Source: Gemmata sp051859125 (GTDB lineage: Bacteria; Planctomycetota; Planctomycetia; Gemmatales; Gemmataceae). Taken from it: DNA of 64,000 nt. The notes beneath the pieces were generated by a model, which was not told the DNA's origin, searched no databases, and saw only the letters and a program-made list of their open reading frames with translations. The stretch's first letter is position 1, and every line of letters begins with the position of its first letter. Location: NCBI RefSeq assembly GCF_051859125.1, contig NZ_JBHYGG010000001.1, positions 124,001-188,000 of the forward strand, in the 5' to 3' direction. Below, in pieces: positions 50,458 through 59,558 of the stretch. The translations under genes and the position numbers were made by a program.

Positions 50458-53400
50458 ATGCTCCGTCTCCCAACCCTCCCGCTCGCCGTCGCCGTTCTCG
50501 CCGCCGCCGCGTCGGTCCTGCTGCTCCGGCTCCCGCTTGCGCAGGAGGCCCGCGGGGTGCCGGCCGCCGACCCGAGGCCGGTCGAGTTCGATCGGGACGT
50601 GAAGCCGGTCCTCGCCAAGCACTGTTTCTCGTGCCACGGCCCGGACAAGCAGCGCGGCGACCTCCGGCTCGACCGGCGGGCCGACGCACTCAAGGGCGGC
50701 GAGTCGGGCAAGCCGTTCGTCGCGGGGAAAGCAACCGAGAGCCTTCTGATCCACCGCGTCGTCGCGACCGACGACACGAAGATGCCGCCCAAGGGGGAGC
50801 GGCTCACGGCCGCCGAGGTCGCGACCCTCAATGCGTGGGTGGAACAAGGTGCGGTGTGGCCCGACGACGGGCAAGCGGTCAACCCCGCCGACTGGTGGAG
50901 CCTCAAGGCGATCGCGAAATCGGCCGTGCCCGCCGGGGCGAACCCGATCGACGGGTTCGTGGCCGCCAAGCTCGCCGAGAAGGGGCTCGCGCCGTCCGCC
51001 GAGGCGGGCCGGGTGACCCTGATCCGCCGCCTGTACTTCGACTTGATCGGCCTGCCCCCGTCGCCGGAAGAAGTGGAAGCGTTCGCCAGGGACCCGGCCC
51101 CGGGCGCCTACGAGCGGCTGGTCGAGAAGCTGCTCGCCTTGCCGCAGTACGGCGAGCGGTGGGCGCGGTACTGGCTCGACGTCGTCCACTTCGGCGAGAC
51201 GCACGGGTACGACAAGGACCAGCCGCGGCCGCACGCCTGGCCGTACCGCGACTACGTCATCCGCTCGCTCAACGAGGACAAGCCTTACGGCCGGTTCGTG
51301 AAGGAGCAGGTCGCGGGCGACGTGCTGTTCCCGGGGACGGTGGACGGCATCGAGGCGCTCGGGTTCCTCGCCGCCGGGCCGTGGGACCTGATCGGCCACA
51401 TCGAGGTGCCCGAGTCAAAGATCGACGGCAAGGTCGCCCGGCACCTGGACCGGGACGACATGGTCGCCAACACCATCGGCACCTTCATGGGCCTGACGGT
51501 GAGCTGCGCCCAGTGCCACAACCACAAGTTCGACCCGATCCCGCAGGAGGACTACTACCGCCTCCAGGCCGTGTTCGCGGCCGTCGATCGCGTCGATCGC
51601 CCGTACGACTCGGACCCGAAGGTCGCGGCCCGGCGGGCCGAACTCCAGGCGAAGCGGGCGGCCGCCGCCCAGCACGCGGCGGCCCTCACCGCGGCCGCCC
51701 GCAAGGCGGCCGGGCCGGAGCTGGAGGGCCTGGAGCAGCAGATCGCCGACGGGAGCAAGCCGCGGGGGGCCGCGCAGGCACCCGAGTACGGGTACCACTC
51801 GGCCATCTCGACCAAGCGGGACGAGGTGAAGTGGGTGCAGGTCGACCTCGGCGGGCCGGTGGCGGTCGATCGGGTCGTCCTGCGGCCGTGCCTGGACGAC
51901 TTCAACCAGATCGGCCCGGGGTTCGGGTTCCCGGTCCGGTTCAAGCTCGAGCTGTCGAACGACCCGCAGTTCAAGACCGGGGTCGTCCTGGTCGACCAGA
52001 CGGGGAGCGACCTGCCGAACCCGGGGACGGACGCGTTCACGGCCTACGCCGCGAAGGGCGAGAAGCCCGGCCGGTACGTGCGGCTGACCGCGACCAGGCT
52101 GGCGGCGCGGCTCCCGGACGACTTCATCCTCGCCCTGGCCGAGCTGGAGGTGTACGACGCCGCCGGCAAGAACCGGGCCACGGGCAAGGCGGTGACGGCG
52201 CACGACGAGACGGAGGTCGTCCCCCGGTGGCGGACCTCCAACGTCACCGACGGAATCTACCCCCCCGGCCCCGCCCGCACCCCCGCGGAACTGGCGGGCC
52301 TGAAGGACAAGCGGGACGGCCTCTTGAAGCGCGCCCTCGGGGGCGACAACGCGGCCGACCTGGCGGCGACCGAGGCGCAGGTCCGCGCCCTCGACGCGGA
52401 GGTGGCGAAGCTCGCCGGCTCCCGCCGGGTGACGTACGTTTCGACCGTACACTCCGGGGCCGGCAACTTCATCGGGACGGGCACGAAGGGCGGCACCCCG
52501 CGGCCGATCTTCGTCCTGTCGCGGGGCGACGTCACGCGACCGGGCAAGGAAGTCGTTCCGGGTGCGATCCGTGCGATCCCCGGCCTGAACGGCACCTTCG
52601 ACCTCCCGGCCAACCACACCGAGGGCGAGCGGCGCGCAGCGCTGGCGAACTGGATCGCGTCGCCCGACAACCCGCTCACCTGGCGGGTCATGGCGAACCG
52701 GGTGTGGCAGTACCACTTCGGCCGCGGCATCGTTGACACGCCGAGCGACTTCGGCAAGATGGGCCAACTGCCGACGCACCCCGAACTGCTCGACTTCCTC
52801 GCCGCGGACCTGCGGGAGCACCAGTCGCTCAAGAAGCTCCACCGGCTGATCGTGACCAGCAAGACGTACAAGCAGGCGTCGGCCGCGAACGAGGCGAACA
52901 CCAGGCTGGACAGCGACAACCGCTACCTGTGGCGGCAGAACCGCCGCAAGCTGGAGGCCGAGGCGGTCCGCGACTCGATCCTGTCGGTCGCCGGTAAGCT
53001 CGACCTGACGATGGGCGGCCCGAGCTTCAAGGACTTCGTCGTCGAGCACCCCGAGCACTCGCCGCACTACCAGTACCACCTCCACGACCCGGAGGACGCG
53101 AAGGCCCACCGGCGGGCGGTGTACCGGTTCGTGGTGCGGTCGAAGCAGCAGCCGTTCATGGTCGCCCTCGACTGTGCCGACCCGTCGCTGGCGGTCGAGA
53201 AGCGGAACCAGACGCTGACCCCGCAGCAGGCGCTCGCGCTGCTGAACAACAAGCTCGCGGTCGCGATGGCGAAGCACTTCGCCGAGCGGGTGGAGAAGCT
53301 CGCGGCCGACGACGCGGGCCGGATCACAGCGGCGGTCCGCCTCGCGTTCGGCCGCACCCCGACCCCGAAGGAGTTGGAGTCCCTCACCGCCTACGCGAAG

Positions 53401-53466
53401 GAACACGGGCTCGCCAACGCCTGTCGCGTGATCCTCAACTTGAACGAGTTCGTGTTCGTGGACTGA
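50458..53466 (+). CDS. PSCyt1/DUF1549/DUF1553 surface cytochrome with discoidin-like domain
   Basis: This protein of about 1002 residues starts with a signal peptide (LPLAVAVLAAAASVLLLRLPLA). The planctomycete cytochrome domain PSCyt1 follows, with heme motif CFSCH at 56-60 and MPPKGERLTAAEVATLNAWV. DUF1549 comes next (NPIDGFVAAKLAEKGL, GERWARYWLDVVHFGETHGYD, TMGLTVSCAQCHNHKFDPI-type region with a second CAQCH). A discoidin-like insert spans about 440-590, then DUF1553 (ANWIASPDNPLTWRVMANRVWQYHFGRG). The insert closely resembles the outer domain of the sensor kinase two genes upstream. It is expected at the cell surface, possibly in polysaccharide degradation, and pairs with the DUF1501 gene downstream. 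Confidence 0.9.
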   Translation: MLRLPTLPLAVAVLAAAASVLLLRLPLAQEARGVPAADPRPVEFDRDVKPVLAKHCFSCHGPDKQRGDLRLDRRADALKGGESGKPFVAGKATESLLIHRVVATDDTKMPPKGERLTAAEVATLNAWVEQGAVWPDDGQAVNPADWWSLKAIAKSAVPAGANPIDGFVAAKLAEKGLAPSAEAGRVTLIRRLYFDLIGLPPSPEEVEAFARDPAPGAYERLVEKLLALPQYGERWARYWLDVVHFGETHGYDKDQPRPHAWPYRDYVIRSLNEDKPYGRFVKEQVAGDVLFPGTVDGIEALGFLAAGPWDLIGHIEVPESKIDGKVARHLDRDDMVANTIGTFMGLTVSCAQCHNHKFDPIPQEDYYRLQAVFAAVDRVDRPYDSDPKVAARRAELQAKRAAAAQHAAALTAAARKAAGPELEGLEQQIADGSKPRGAAQAPEYGYHSAISTKRDEVKWVQVDLGGPVAVDRVVLRPCLDDFNQIGPGFGFPVRFKLELSNDPQFKTGVVLVDQTGSDLPNPGTDAFTAYAAKGEKPGRYVRLTATRLAARLPDDFILALAELEVYDAAGKNRATGKAVTAHDETEVVPRWRTSNVTDGIYPPGPARTPAELAGLKDKRDGLLKRALGGDNAADLAATEAQVRALDAEVAKLAGSRRVTYVSTVHSGAGNFIGTGTKGGTPRPIFVLSRGDVTRPGKEVVPGAIRAIPGLNGTFDLPANHTEGERRAALANWIASPDNPLTWRVMANRVWQYHFGRGIVDTPSDFGKMGQLPTHPELLDFLAADLREHQSLKKLHRLIVTSKTYKQASAANEANTRLDSDNRYLWRQNRRKLEAEAVRDSILSVAGKLDLTMGGPSFKDFVVEHPEHSPHYQYHLHDPEDAKAHRRAVYRFVVRSKQQPFMVALDCADPSLAVEKRNQTLTPQQALALLNNKLAVAMAKHFAERVEKLAADDAGRITAAVRLAFGRTPTPKELESLTAYAKEHGLANACRVILNLNEFVFVD

Positions 53467-53521
53467 GCCGCTCGCGGTTCGCGTGGCACCCTTGTACCGA
53501 GACACCTGACGGGATGCGAAC

Positions 53522-55027
53522 ATGACCGTGCATCGTGGTTCTTCACTCCGCACTCCGCACTCCGCACTCCGCACTTCCCGAAGAGACTTTCTCTTCAACT
53601 CGGGCGGCGGGCTCGGGGGCATCGCCCTCGCCGCCCTGCTCGGCTCCGACCGGCTGCTCGCCGACGCCCCGAAGCGGCCCGACGGCGGCGTCCACCACAA
53701 GCCGCGGGCCAAGCGCGTCGTCCAGTTGTTCATGGCCGGCGGGGCCAGCCACGTCGACCTGTTCGACTACAAGCCCGAGCTGGTCCGGCAGCACGGCAAG
53801 CCCGCCAACTTCGGCGAGCACGTCGAGGCGTTCCAGAACGGCCTCGGCCCGTGGCTCAAGCCCGTGTGGGACTTCAAGCCATACGGCAAGAGCGGGAAGA
53901 TGCTGTCCGAGACGGTCGCGCCGCTGGGCGCCGTCGTCGACGAGATGGCGTTCGTCCACAACGTGATCGGCAAGACCGGGGTCCACAGTCAGGGCACCCT
54001 GCTCCAGACGACCGGGTTCAACCGCCCCGGGTTCCCGGCGATGGGGTGCTGGGCGAGCTACGGGCTCGGGAGCGGGAACCAGAACCTCCCGACGTTCGTG
54101 GTGCTGCCCGACCACCGCGGGCTCGCGTCGAACGGCACGAAGAACTGGGACAGCGCGTTCCTGCCCGCACAGTACCAGGGCAGCGCGATCTACCCCGGGA
54201 GCAAGACCCCGGTTGAGGACCTGTTCCCGGACGAGCGGGCGAAGTTCATCACCAAGCAGAGCGACCGGGCCGGGATCGACCTGCTCTCGCAACTGAACCG
54301 CGAGCACTCCGCCGGCCGGCCCGGCGACGAGCGACTCGACGCGCGGATCCAGAGCTACGAGCTGGCCGCGAAGATGCAACTCGCGGCCCCCGAGGCGCTC
54401 GACATCTCCCGCGAGCCGGCCAGCGTGTTGAAGCTGTACGGGCTCGACCACGGGAAGTCGGCGTTCGACAAGGAGATCAACCCGGTCGAGGAGACGGACT
54501 ACTTCGGCCGCAAGTGCCTCGTCGCCCGCCGGCTGTTGGAGCGGGGCGTGCGGTTCGTTCAGATCTGGAGCGGGAACGACAACGGGTTCCCGCGACGGAA
54601 CTGGGACTCGCACGAGGACATCCACCGCGACCACGGCCCGCTCGCGTTCGGCATGGCCCGCGGCGCGGCGGCGCTGATCGCCGACCTGAAGCGGCTCGGG
54701 CTGCTCGAGGACACCATCATCCTGTGGACCTCCGAGTTCGGGCGGATGCCGAGTTCGCAGGGTGGCAAGGGCCGCGACCACAACCCGTACTGCTTCACGA
54801 ACTGGCTCGCCGGCGGCGGCATCAAGGGCGGCACGACGCACGGGCTCAGCGACGACTTCGGGTACAAGCCGGCCGACCGCAAGCACCCGACCGAGGTGTA
54901 CGACGTCCACGCGACAATCTTGCACCTGCTCGGCATCGACCATACGAAGCTCACGGTGCGGCACAACGGCATCGACCGGCGACTCACCGACGTTCACGGG
55001 CACGTCATCCCGGAATTGATCTCGTAG
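53522..55027 (+). CDS. DUF1501 protein with 7-bp tandem repeat in its leader
   Basis: This 501-residue DUF1501 protein has a twin-arginine signal (SRRDFLFNSGGGLGGIALAALLG) and family motifs FMAGGASHVDLFDYKPEL, FVQIWSGNDNGFPRRNWDSHEDI, IILWTSEFGRMPSSQGGKGRDHNP and VHATILHLLGIDHTKL. Between the ATG and the Arg pair the DNA holds four perfect CACTCCG units, so the first ~20 residues are low complexity. Losing or gaining one 7-base unit would shift the frame. It follows the DUF1553 cytochrome by 55 bases, the standard pair in planctomycetes. A four-codon open frame, ATGCGAACATGA at 53514, overlaps the start codon. Confidence 0.88.
   Translation: MTVHRGSSLRTPHSALRTSRRDFLFNSGGGLGGIALAALLGSDRLLADAPKRPDGGVHHKPRAKRVVQLFMAGGASHVDLFDYKPELVRQHGKPANFGEHVEAFQNGLGPWLKPVWDFKPYGKSGKMLSETVAPLGAVVDEMAFVHNVIGKTGVHSQGTLLQTTGFNRPGFPAMGCWASYGLGSGNQNLPTFVVLPDHRGLASNGTKNWDSAFLPAQYQGSAIYPGSKTPVEDLFPDERAKFITKQSDRAGIDLLSQLNREHSAGRPGDERLDARIQSYELAAKMQLAAPEALDISREPASVLKLYGLDHGKSAFDKEINPVEETDYFGRKCLVARRLLERGVRFVQIWSGNDNGFPRRNWDSHEDIHRDHGPLAFGMARGAAALIADLKRLGLLEDTIILWTSEFGRMPSSQGGKGRDHNPYCFTNWLAGGGIKGGTTHGLSDDFGYKPADRKHPTEVYDVHATILHLLGIDHTKLTVRHNGIDRRLTDVHGHVIPELIS
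53544..53571 (+). repeat. Four tandem CACTCCG heptamers
   Basis: Four exact copies of CACTCCG are followed by a partial copy CACTTCC, all within the first 20 codons of the DUF1501 gene. The unit length is not a multiple of three. Such repeats can vary in copy number by strand slippage and would then switch the gene off. Confidence 0.8.
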
Positions 55028-55048
55028 TCCGCGACCCGAGACCCGGCC

Positions 55049-55957
55049 ATGAACCCGCTCGCCCTCGCGCTGCTCTGCGTCCTCGCCCCTGCGGGAGCGA
55101 GCGCCCCGCTCACGGAAGCCCCGTTCCCGCGGGAAGCGACCGCGAGGGCCCTTGCCCCCGCCCCGCGGCTCGTCACACTTCGGGTGACCGCACCCCCGCC
55201 CGGGTTCAACGCCAAGTACACGAAGTACGTGAGCGCACGGGGGTTCCCCGTACTCGGCTCGGCGAAGGTCAACGACCACGCGCTCCTCGAAGCGGCGTAC
55301 CTCATCAACCAGATGCTGGACCCGCGGCCGGACGTGCGCCAGGCGCTCATCGAGAGCGGGTGCCGGTTCGCGGTGATGGCGGCCGACGAGTTCACCACCG
55401 ACGTCCCCGAGCACAGCGACCTGACGCCGAAGGCGTACTACGACCGCCGCGCCCGCGGCCTCGGCCCCACCCGCGCCCGCCCGGCCGTATCGTGCGGCGA
55501 GGAGAACCTCCTCGGCCTGCCGGGCGACCCGTACCGCCAGGAGAACATCCTGGTTCACGAGTTCGCCCACGCGATGCACCTGATGGGGCTGAAGACCGCG
55601 GACAAGGAGTTCGACGCGCGGCTCAAGAAGACCTACGACAGGGCCGTCGGCGACGGGCTGTGGAAGGACAAGTACGCCGGGAAGAACAAGGAGGAGTACT
55701 GGGCCGAGGTGGTGCAGTCGTACTTCGACACCAACCGGCTTCCGGACCACGACCACAACCACGTCCGCACCCGCGGCGAACTCGAGAAGTACGACCCGCG
55801 GGCGTTCGCGCTGGTGGACGAGGTGTTCCGCGGGAGCGAGTGGCGGTACGTCCGCCCGGCCGACCGCACGGAGCCCGGCCACCTCGCCGGGTTCGACCCC
55901 AAAGCGGTGAAGCCCTTCCGCTGGCCGGCCGAGCCGAAGGACCCACCGAAGAAGTGA
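55049..55957 (+). CDS. Secreted HExxH metallopeptidase-like protein
   Basis: This 302-residue protein has a signal peptide (MNPLALALLCVLAPAGASA) and a zinc-peptidase motif ENILVHEFAHAMH near residue 170. A downstream KNKEEYWAEVVQSYFDTN carries a Glu that may be the third ligand, as in gluzincin-type enzymes. The segment RFAVMAADEFTTDVPEHSDL precedes it and RAFALVDEVFRGSEWRYVRP ends the fold. I know no named family. It starts 22 bases after the DUF1501 stop and is probably co-transcribed, so it may process proteins or peptides exposed by the same surface system. Confidence 0.7.
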   Translation: MNPLALALLCVLAPAGASAPLTEAPFPREATARALAPAPRLVTLRVTAPPPGFNAKYTKYVSARGFPVLGSAKVNDHALLEAAYLINQMLDPRPDVRQALIESGCRFAVMAADEFTTDVPEHSDLTPKAYYDRRARGLGPTRARPAVSCGEENLLGLPGDPYRQENILVHEFAHAMHLMGLKTADKEFDARLKKTYDRAVGDGLWKDKYAGKNKEEYWAEVVQSYFDTNRLPDHDHNHVRTRGELEKYDPRAFALVDEVFRGSEWRYVRPADRTEPGHLAGFDPKAVKPFRWPAEPKDPPKK

Positions 55958-56040
55958 CGGCTGCTCGACGGGCGCGTGGCCGGCTGCGTACAACAGGTCA
56001 AACCGACCTCCCCTGTTGGCGCTGCCACGCCGCCCGAACC

Positions 56041-57543
56041 ATGAACCCACCGACCACGTCCCGCGGCCGCTACCTCACCCTCGTTGCCGCCCTCATGGGT
56101 TGGATGTTCGACGGCATGGAGATGGGCCTCTTCCCGCTCGTCGGCCGCAACGCCCTGGAGGAGTGGCTCCGCGACCCCAGCGACCCGGCGCGGCCCGACA
56201 AGGGGAGCGTCGATAAGTGGTTCGGCATCGTCATGGCGTGCTTCCTCGTCGGTGCGGCGACCGGCGGGGTCGTGTTCGGGTGGCTCGGCGACAAGATCGG
56301 CCGGGTCCGGGCGATGACCGCCAGCGTGCTGATGTACTCGCTCTGTAGCGGGCTCTCGGCCGCGTCCGGGTCGCCCGAGGTGCTCGCGGCCCTGCGGTTC
56401 CTGGGCGCGCTCGGGATGGGCGGCGAGTGGGCGCTCGGCGTCGCACTCGTGATGGAGGTGTGGCCGAACGCCTCGCGGGCCTGGCTGGCGGGCCTGATCG
56501 GCGCGTTCGGGAACTTCGGGTACACCGTCTGCGGGTTCATCAAACTCGGCCTCAACCGCGTCGGCGAAGAGGTGCCCGTCTGGCTCACAACCGTGGGAAT
56601 CCCGCAGGACGTGGCCGCGAAGCTCACCTCGCACGGCGACTGGCGGCTGCTGATGCTCATGGGCGCGCTCCCGGCCCTGCTCACGCTCCTGATCCGGCTG
56701 TTCGTCCCCGAGTCCGAGAAGTGGGAGAAGGAAAAGGCCTCCGGCGCGGCGTCGCACTGGTCGAGCCGCGACCTGCTCGGGGTGCTGATCGGAGCGGGGG
56801 CGGCCGTCGGCATCATCGCCGTGTGGTCCACACCCGGCCTGAGTTTGCTCGCACGGGTCTCGATCTCGGTCGTCGCGCTCGTGGTGGTGATCGTCGGCTA
56901 CCTCACCCCGGCCCGCGGCTACCTCTCGCGGTCGCCGCTCTCGCCCGAGGCAAGGCGCGAGACGCTCCTGCGGATGCTCCTCGCGGCGGGGCTGAGCGGC
57001 GTTCCGCTACTGGCGACGTGGGCCGGGCTCATGTGGGTGTACATGTTCGTCGGCACCCTGCCCGGGGGCACGTCGCCCGACGCCCGGCCGTGGGTGCAGG
57101 TGTCGTCGTCGATCGGGGCGGCGATCGGGTGCGTCGGAGCGGCGCTCCTCGGCGGCGGGCTCGGCCGCCGGCCGGTCTATGCCGCGCTGTGCGTCCTGTC
57201 GATGGTCACGATGGTCGGGTTCTACAAGCTGAACTCCGTGTACGGCCTCGCGTTCGTGCTGTCGGCCGGGCTGCTCGGCATGATCTCGGCGTCGTTCTAC
57301 GGCTGGCTCCCGCTGTACCTCCCGGAACTGTTCCGCACCTCGGTCCGGGCCACCGGCCAGGGGTTCGGGTTCAACTTCGGGCGGATCATCGCCGCCGTCG
57401 GCCAACTCCAGATGCTGAACCTCCTCGATGCGTTCGACCGCAACTACGCCAACGCCTGCGCCGTCGTTGCGGTCGTCTACCTGTTCGGGCTGGTGCTGAT
57501 CGCGTTCGCCCCCGAGACCAAGGGCAAACCGCTGCCCGAGTAG
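56041..57543 (+). CDS. Major facilitator superfamily transporter, sugar/organic acid type
   Basis: This 500-residue protein has about twelve hydrophobic helices. The MFS signature GWLGDKIGRVRAMTASVLMYSLCSG lies after the second helix, and LRFLGALGMGGEWALGVALVMEVWP is typical of sugar, sialate or aromatic acid symporters. A repeat-type motif ELFRTSVRATGQGFGFNFGRI occurs in the second half. A large charged loop follows helix 6. The ATG at 56041 begins MNPPTTSRGRYLTLVAALMGWMFDGME. It follows the metallopeptidase by 83 bases and could take up a product released by the surface enzymes. The substrate is not known. Confidence 0.85.
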   Translation: MNPPTTSRGRYLTLVAALMGWMFDGMEMGLFPLVGRNALEEWLRDPSDPARPDKGSVDKWFGIVMACFLVGAATGGVVFGWLGDKIGRVRAMTASVLMYSLCSGLSAASGSPEVLAALRFLGALGMGGEWALGVALVMEVWPNASRAWLAGLIGAFGNFGYTVCGFIKLGLNRVGEEVPVWLTTVGIPQDVAAKLTSHGDWRLLMLMGALPALLTLLIRLFVPESEKWEKEKASGAASHWSSRDLLGVLIGAGAAVGIIAVWSTPGLSLLARVSISVVALVVVIVGYLTPARGYLSRSPLSPEARRETLLRMLLAAGLSGVPLLATWAGLMWVYMFVGTLPGGTSPDARPWVQVSSSIGAAIGCVGAALLGGGLGRRPVYAALCVLSMVTMVGFYKLNSVYGLAFVLSAGLLGMISASFYGWLPLYLPELFRTSVRATGQGFGFNFGRIIAAVGQLQMLNLLDAFDRNYANACAVVAVVYLFGLVLIAFAPETKGKPLPE

Positions 57544-57564
57544 GTACCAGAGCGGGGGCAACAG

Positions 57565-59406
57565 CTACCACTTCCCGGTCGGGATGAGCGCTTGCGGGAA
57601 GCCGGCGGAGGAGACGCCGAGGAACACGAAGCACATCTCGTCGGTCGTCTGCTCGCCGAGCCGCACCACCTTCGGCGGCGAACTCGGGTTGTTCGGGTTC
57701 TCGGCCGAGTTGTCGAACGTCGCCCGCACCCGCAGGACCGTCCCCTGCGGGAGCTTCAGCGGCTCCTTCAGGTCGTACTGCTCCTGCCAGTTGTAGTCCC
57801 ACACCGGGATGCGGATGAGGCTCCGCTCCTTCTCGCCGGGGAGGGTCGCGAACAGCTCGATGTCCTTCCCGAGCAGGTGCATGTGCGGGATCAGGCGGTA
57901 CACGGTCGCGTCCTCGGTCGTGCGCCACGACCGGTCCACGACGTACTCCTTCTGGCCCGCCGGGATCGCCCAGAACAGTCCGGCCACCGGCAGCGACGAG
58001 AACCGCTCCTTCGCAGGCCTCTTGGCGAAGTACAGCCCGACCCGGGTGCGGTCCGTCTCCTCCTTGCCGGTGCGGTGGTAGTGGATCTGGATGGCGATGT
58101 CGGAGCCCTTCGGGAGCCGGATCGCGACGCCGTCGGGCAGCAGTTTCGGGAGCATCCCCGGTGCCCAGCCGCCGAGGATGCCGGAGCGGTCCGGGACGAA
58201 CCCGAACCCCATCTTCACCGCGTAGCCCGGTCCGCGGTCCGCGTCCGTGGGGTCCGCCTTCGCGGCGGCCTGGCCCTGGAGCTTGCGAGCCGTCCCGGTG
58301 CGGTCGATCAGGTTCACCGTGTGGTGGACGACCTTCGGGTTCCCGGGCCGGATCTCGACGGCGACCACGTCCTTGTCCTCGGTCAGGTTCGTCGGGAACA
58401 CGAGGACGCGGAAGTGGTCCGGCCCCTTCGCCGCGACGGTCACGTCGGAACTGGCTTCGAGGACCATGTCCGGCTCGCCGAGCGTCCAGGTGTCGTCGAA
58501 CTTCAGCGGGGCGGGGGCGTCCTTCGGGTCGCCCTCGGGCATCCCCTGCGCGACCCACTGCTCCAGCACCTTCGCGGCCGCGGGCGGCAGGCTCCGCTCG
58601 CCGGCCAGCAGCGCGTTCGGGGCCGGCTTCCACGGCGGCATCCTCTTCGCGGCGACCTCCTCGACGCACAGGTCGGCCCACTTCGCCGCCTGCTTGTACG
58701 TCAGGAGCGGGAACGGTCCGGCCTGGCCCGGCCGGTGGCACGACTGGCAGTGCGACTGGAGCACCGGCAGCACGTCCTTGTGGAAGGTGACGGCCCCCGC
58801 TGCCGCGGCCGGCTTCACCTCGGCGACGCTGATCGGGCACCCGAGCGCCTTCGTCTCGGGCTCGCTCACGGCCTTCCCCGCCAAGAGTTCGTCGAGCGCC
58901 AAGGCGAGGTCGTGCCGGGTGACCACGGCCCGCGGCTTGAGCCGGGCGGCGAACCCGTCGTCGATCCGCCCGCGGTACCGCACCACCTGCTTCTCGTCGA
59001 GGACGACGGCTTCGGGGGTGACCTTGGGTGCGAGCGCCGCGACCGACACCTGCTCGCGGTCGGCGAATACCGGGAACGGAACCTTGTACTCCTTCGCGTG
59101 CGCCGTCGCCTGTGCCGCGGTCGCGTCCGGGTCCGGGAACACGCCGACGACCGCGACGCCCTTGTCGGCGTACTTGGTCGCGACCTCGCCCAGCACCGGG
59201 AGGTACCCGTTCGACATCGGGCACTCGAGCGCGAGGAACGCGACGACCGTGAACTTCGCCTTCTGATCGGCGACCGCCCACTTCTTCCCGCCGGCGTCGG
59301 TCAGCGAGAACGCGGCGACGGGCTTCGCGGCGGCGGGGCGCGCGGCGCCCGATGGGACCAGCGCGAGAGCGGCGACGAGTGCCGGGACGATGAAGCGGAG
59401 CGGCAT
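57565..59406 (-). CDS. Redoxin, cytochrome c and copper monooxygenase-like fusion protein
   Basis: This 613-residue secreted protein joins three modules. After a signal peptide comes a thioredoxin/peroxiredoxin-like domain (about 30-190) with FLALECPMSNGYLPVL, which has one active-site-type cysteine. A cytochrome-like domain follows with the heme motif CQSCH at 220-224 and RMPPWKP, then a region like the copper type II ascorbate-dependent monooxygenase fold with VVHHTVNL, AIQIHYHRTG and IPHMHLLGK (H508 and H510). The His clusters are as expected for copper ligands. The ATG at 59406 has AGGAGA eight bases upstream. It converges with the MFS gene. The substrate is unknown. Confidence 0.8.
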   Translation of the reverse strand: MPLRFIVPALVAALALVPSGAARPAAAKPVAAFSLTDAGGKKWAVADQKAKFTVVAFLALECPMSNGYLPVLGEVATKYADKGVAVVGVFPDPDATAAQATAHAKEYKVPFPVFADREQVSVAALAPKVTPEAVVLDEKQVVRYRGRIDDGFAARLKPRAVVTRHDLALALDELLAGKAVSEPETKALGCPISVAEVKPAAAAGAVTFHKDVLPVLQSHCQSCHRPGQAGPFPLLTYKQAAKWADLCVEEVAAKRMPPWKPAPNALLAGERSLPPAAAKVLEQWVAQGMPEGDPKDAPAPLKFDDTWTLGEPDMVLEASSDVTVAAKGPDHFRVLVFPTNLTEDKDVVAVEIRPGNPKVVHHTVNLIDRTGTARKLQGQAAAKADPTDADRGPGYAVKMGFGFVPDRSGILGGWAPGMLPKLLPDGVAIRLPKGSDIAIQIHYHRTGKEETDRTRVGLYFAKRPAKERFSSLPVAGLFWAIPAGQKEYVVDRSWRTTEDATVYRLIPHMHLLGKDIELFATLPGEKERSLIRIPVWDYNWQEQYDLKEPLKLPQGTVLRVRATFDNSAENPNNPSSPPKVVRLGEQTTDEMCFVFLGVSSAGFPQALIPTGKW

Positions 59407-59558
59407 GAGTGGAATCTCCTGTTGGCAGCAGTCAAAATAGCTCAAAAGTGGCGACTCGCTCCGCGAGTCGCACCCCGGCGCACGGAGCCGGCCGGGTCGC
59501 TCGGAAGGCCGCGGGTGTCACGCGCGGAGCGTGTGACCGACCGTATGCGGCTCCCCCG

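Noticed and set aside
53544..53571. The CACTCCG array as a CRISPR-like array
   Set aside because: The units are 7 bases with no spacers and lie inside a gene.
51415..53733. A 772-codon minus-strand frame opposite the DUF1553 gene
   Set aside because: It mirrors the codon pattern of the real gene and contains no recognisable motif.
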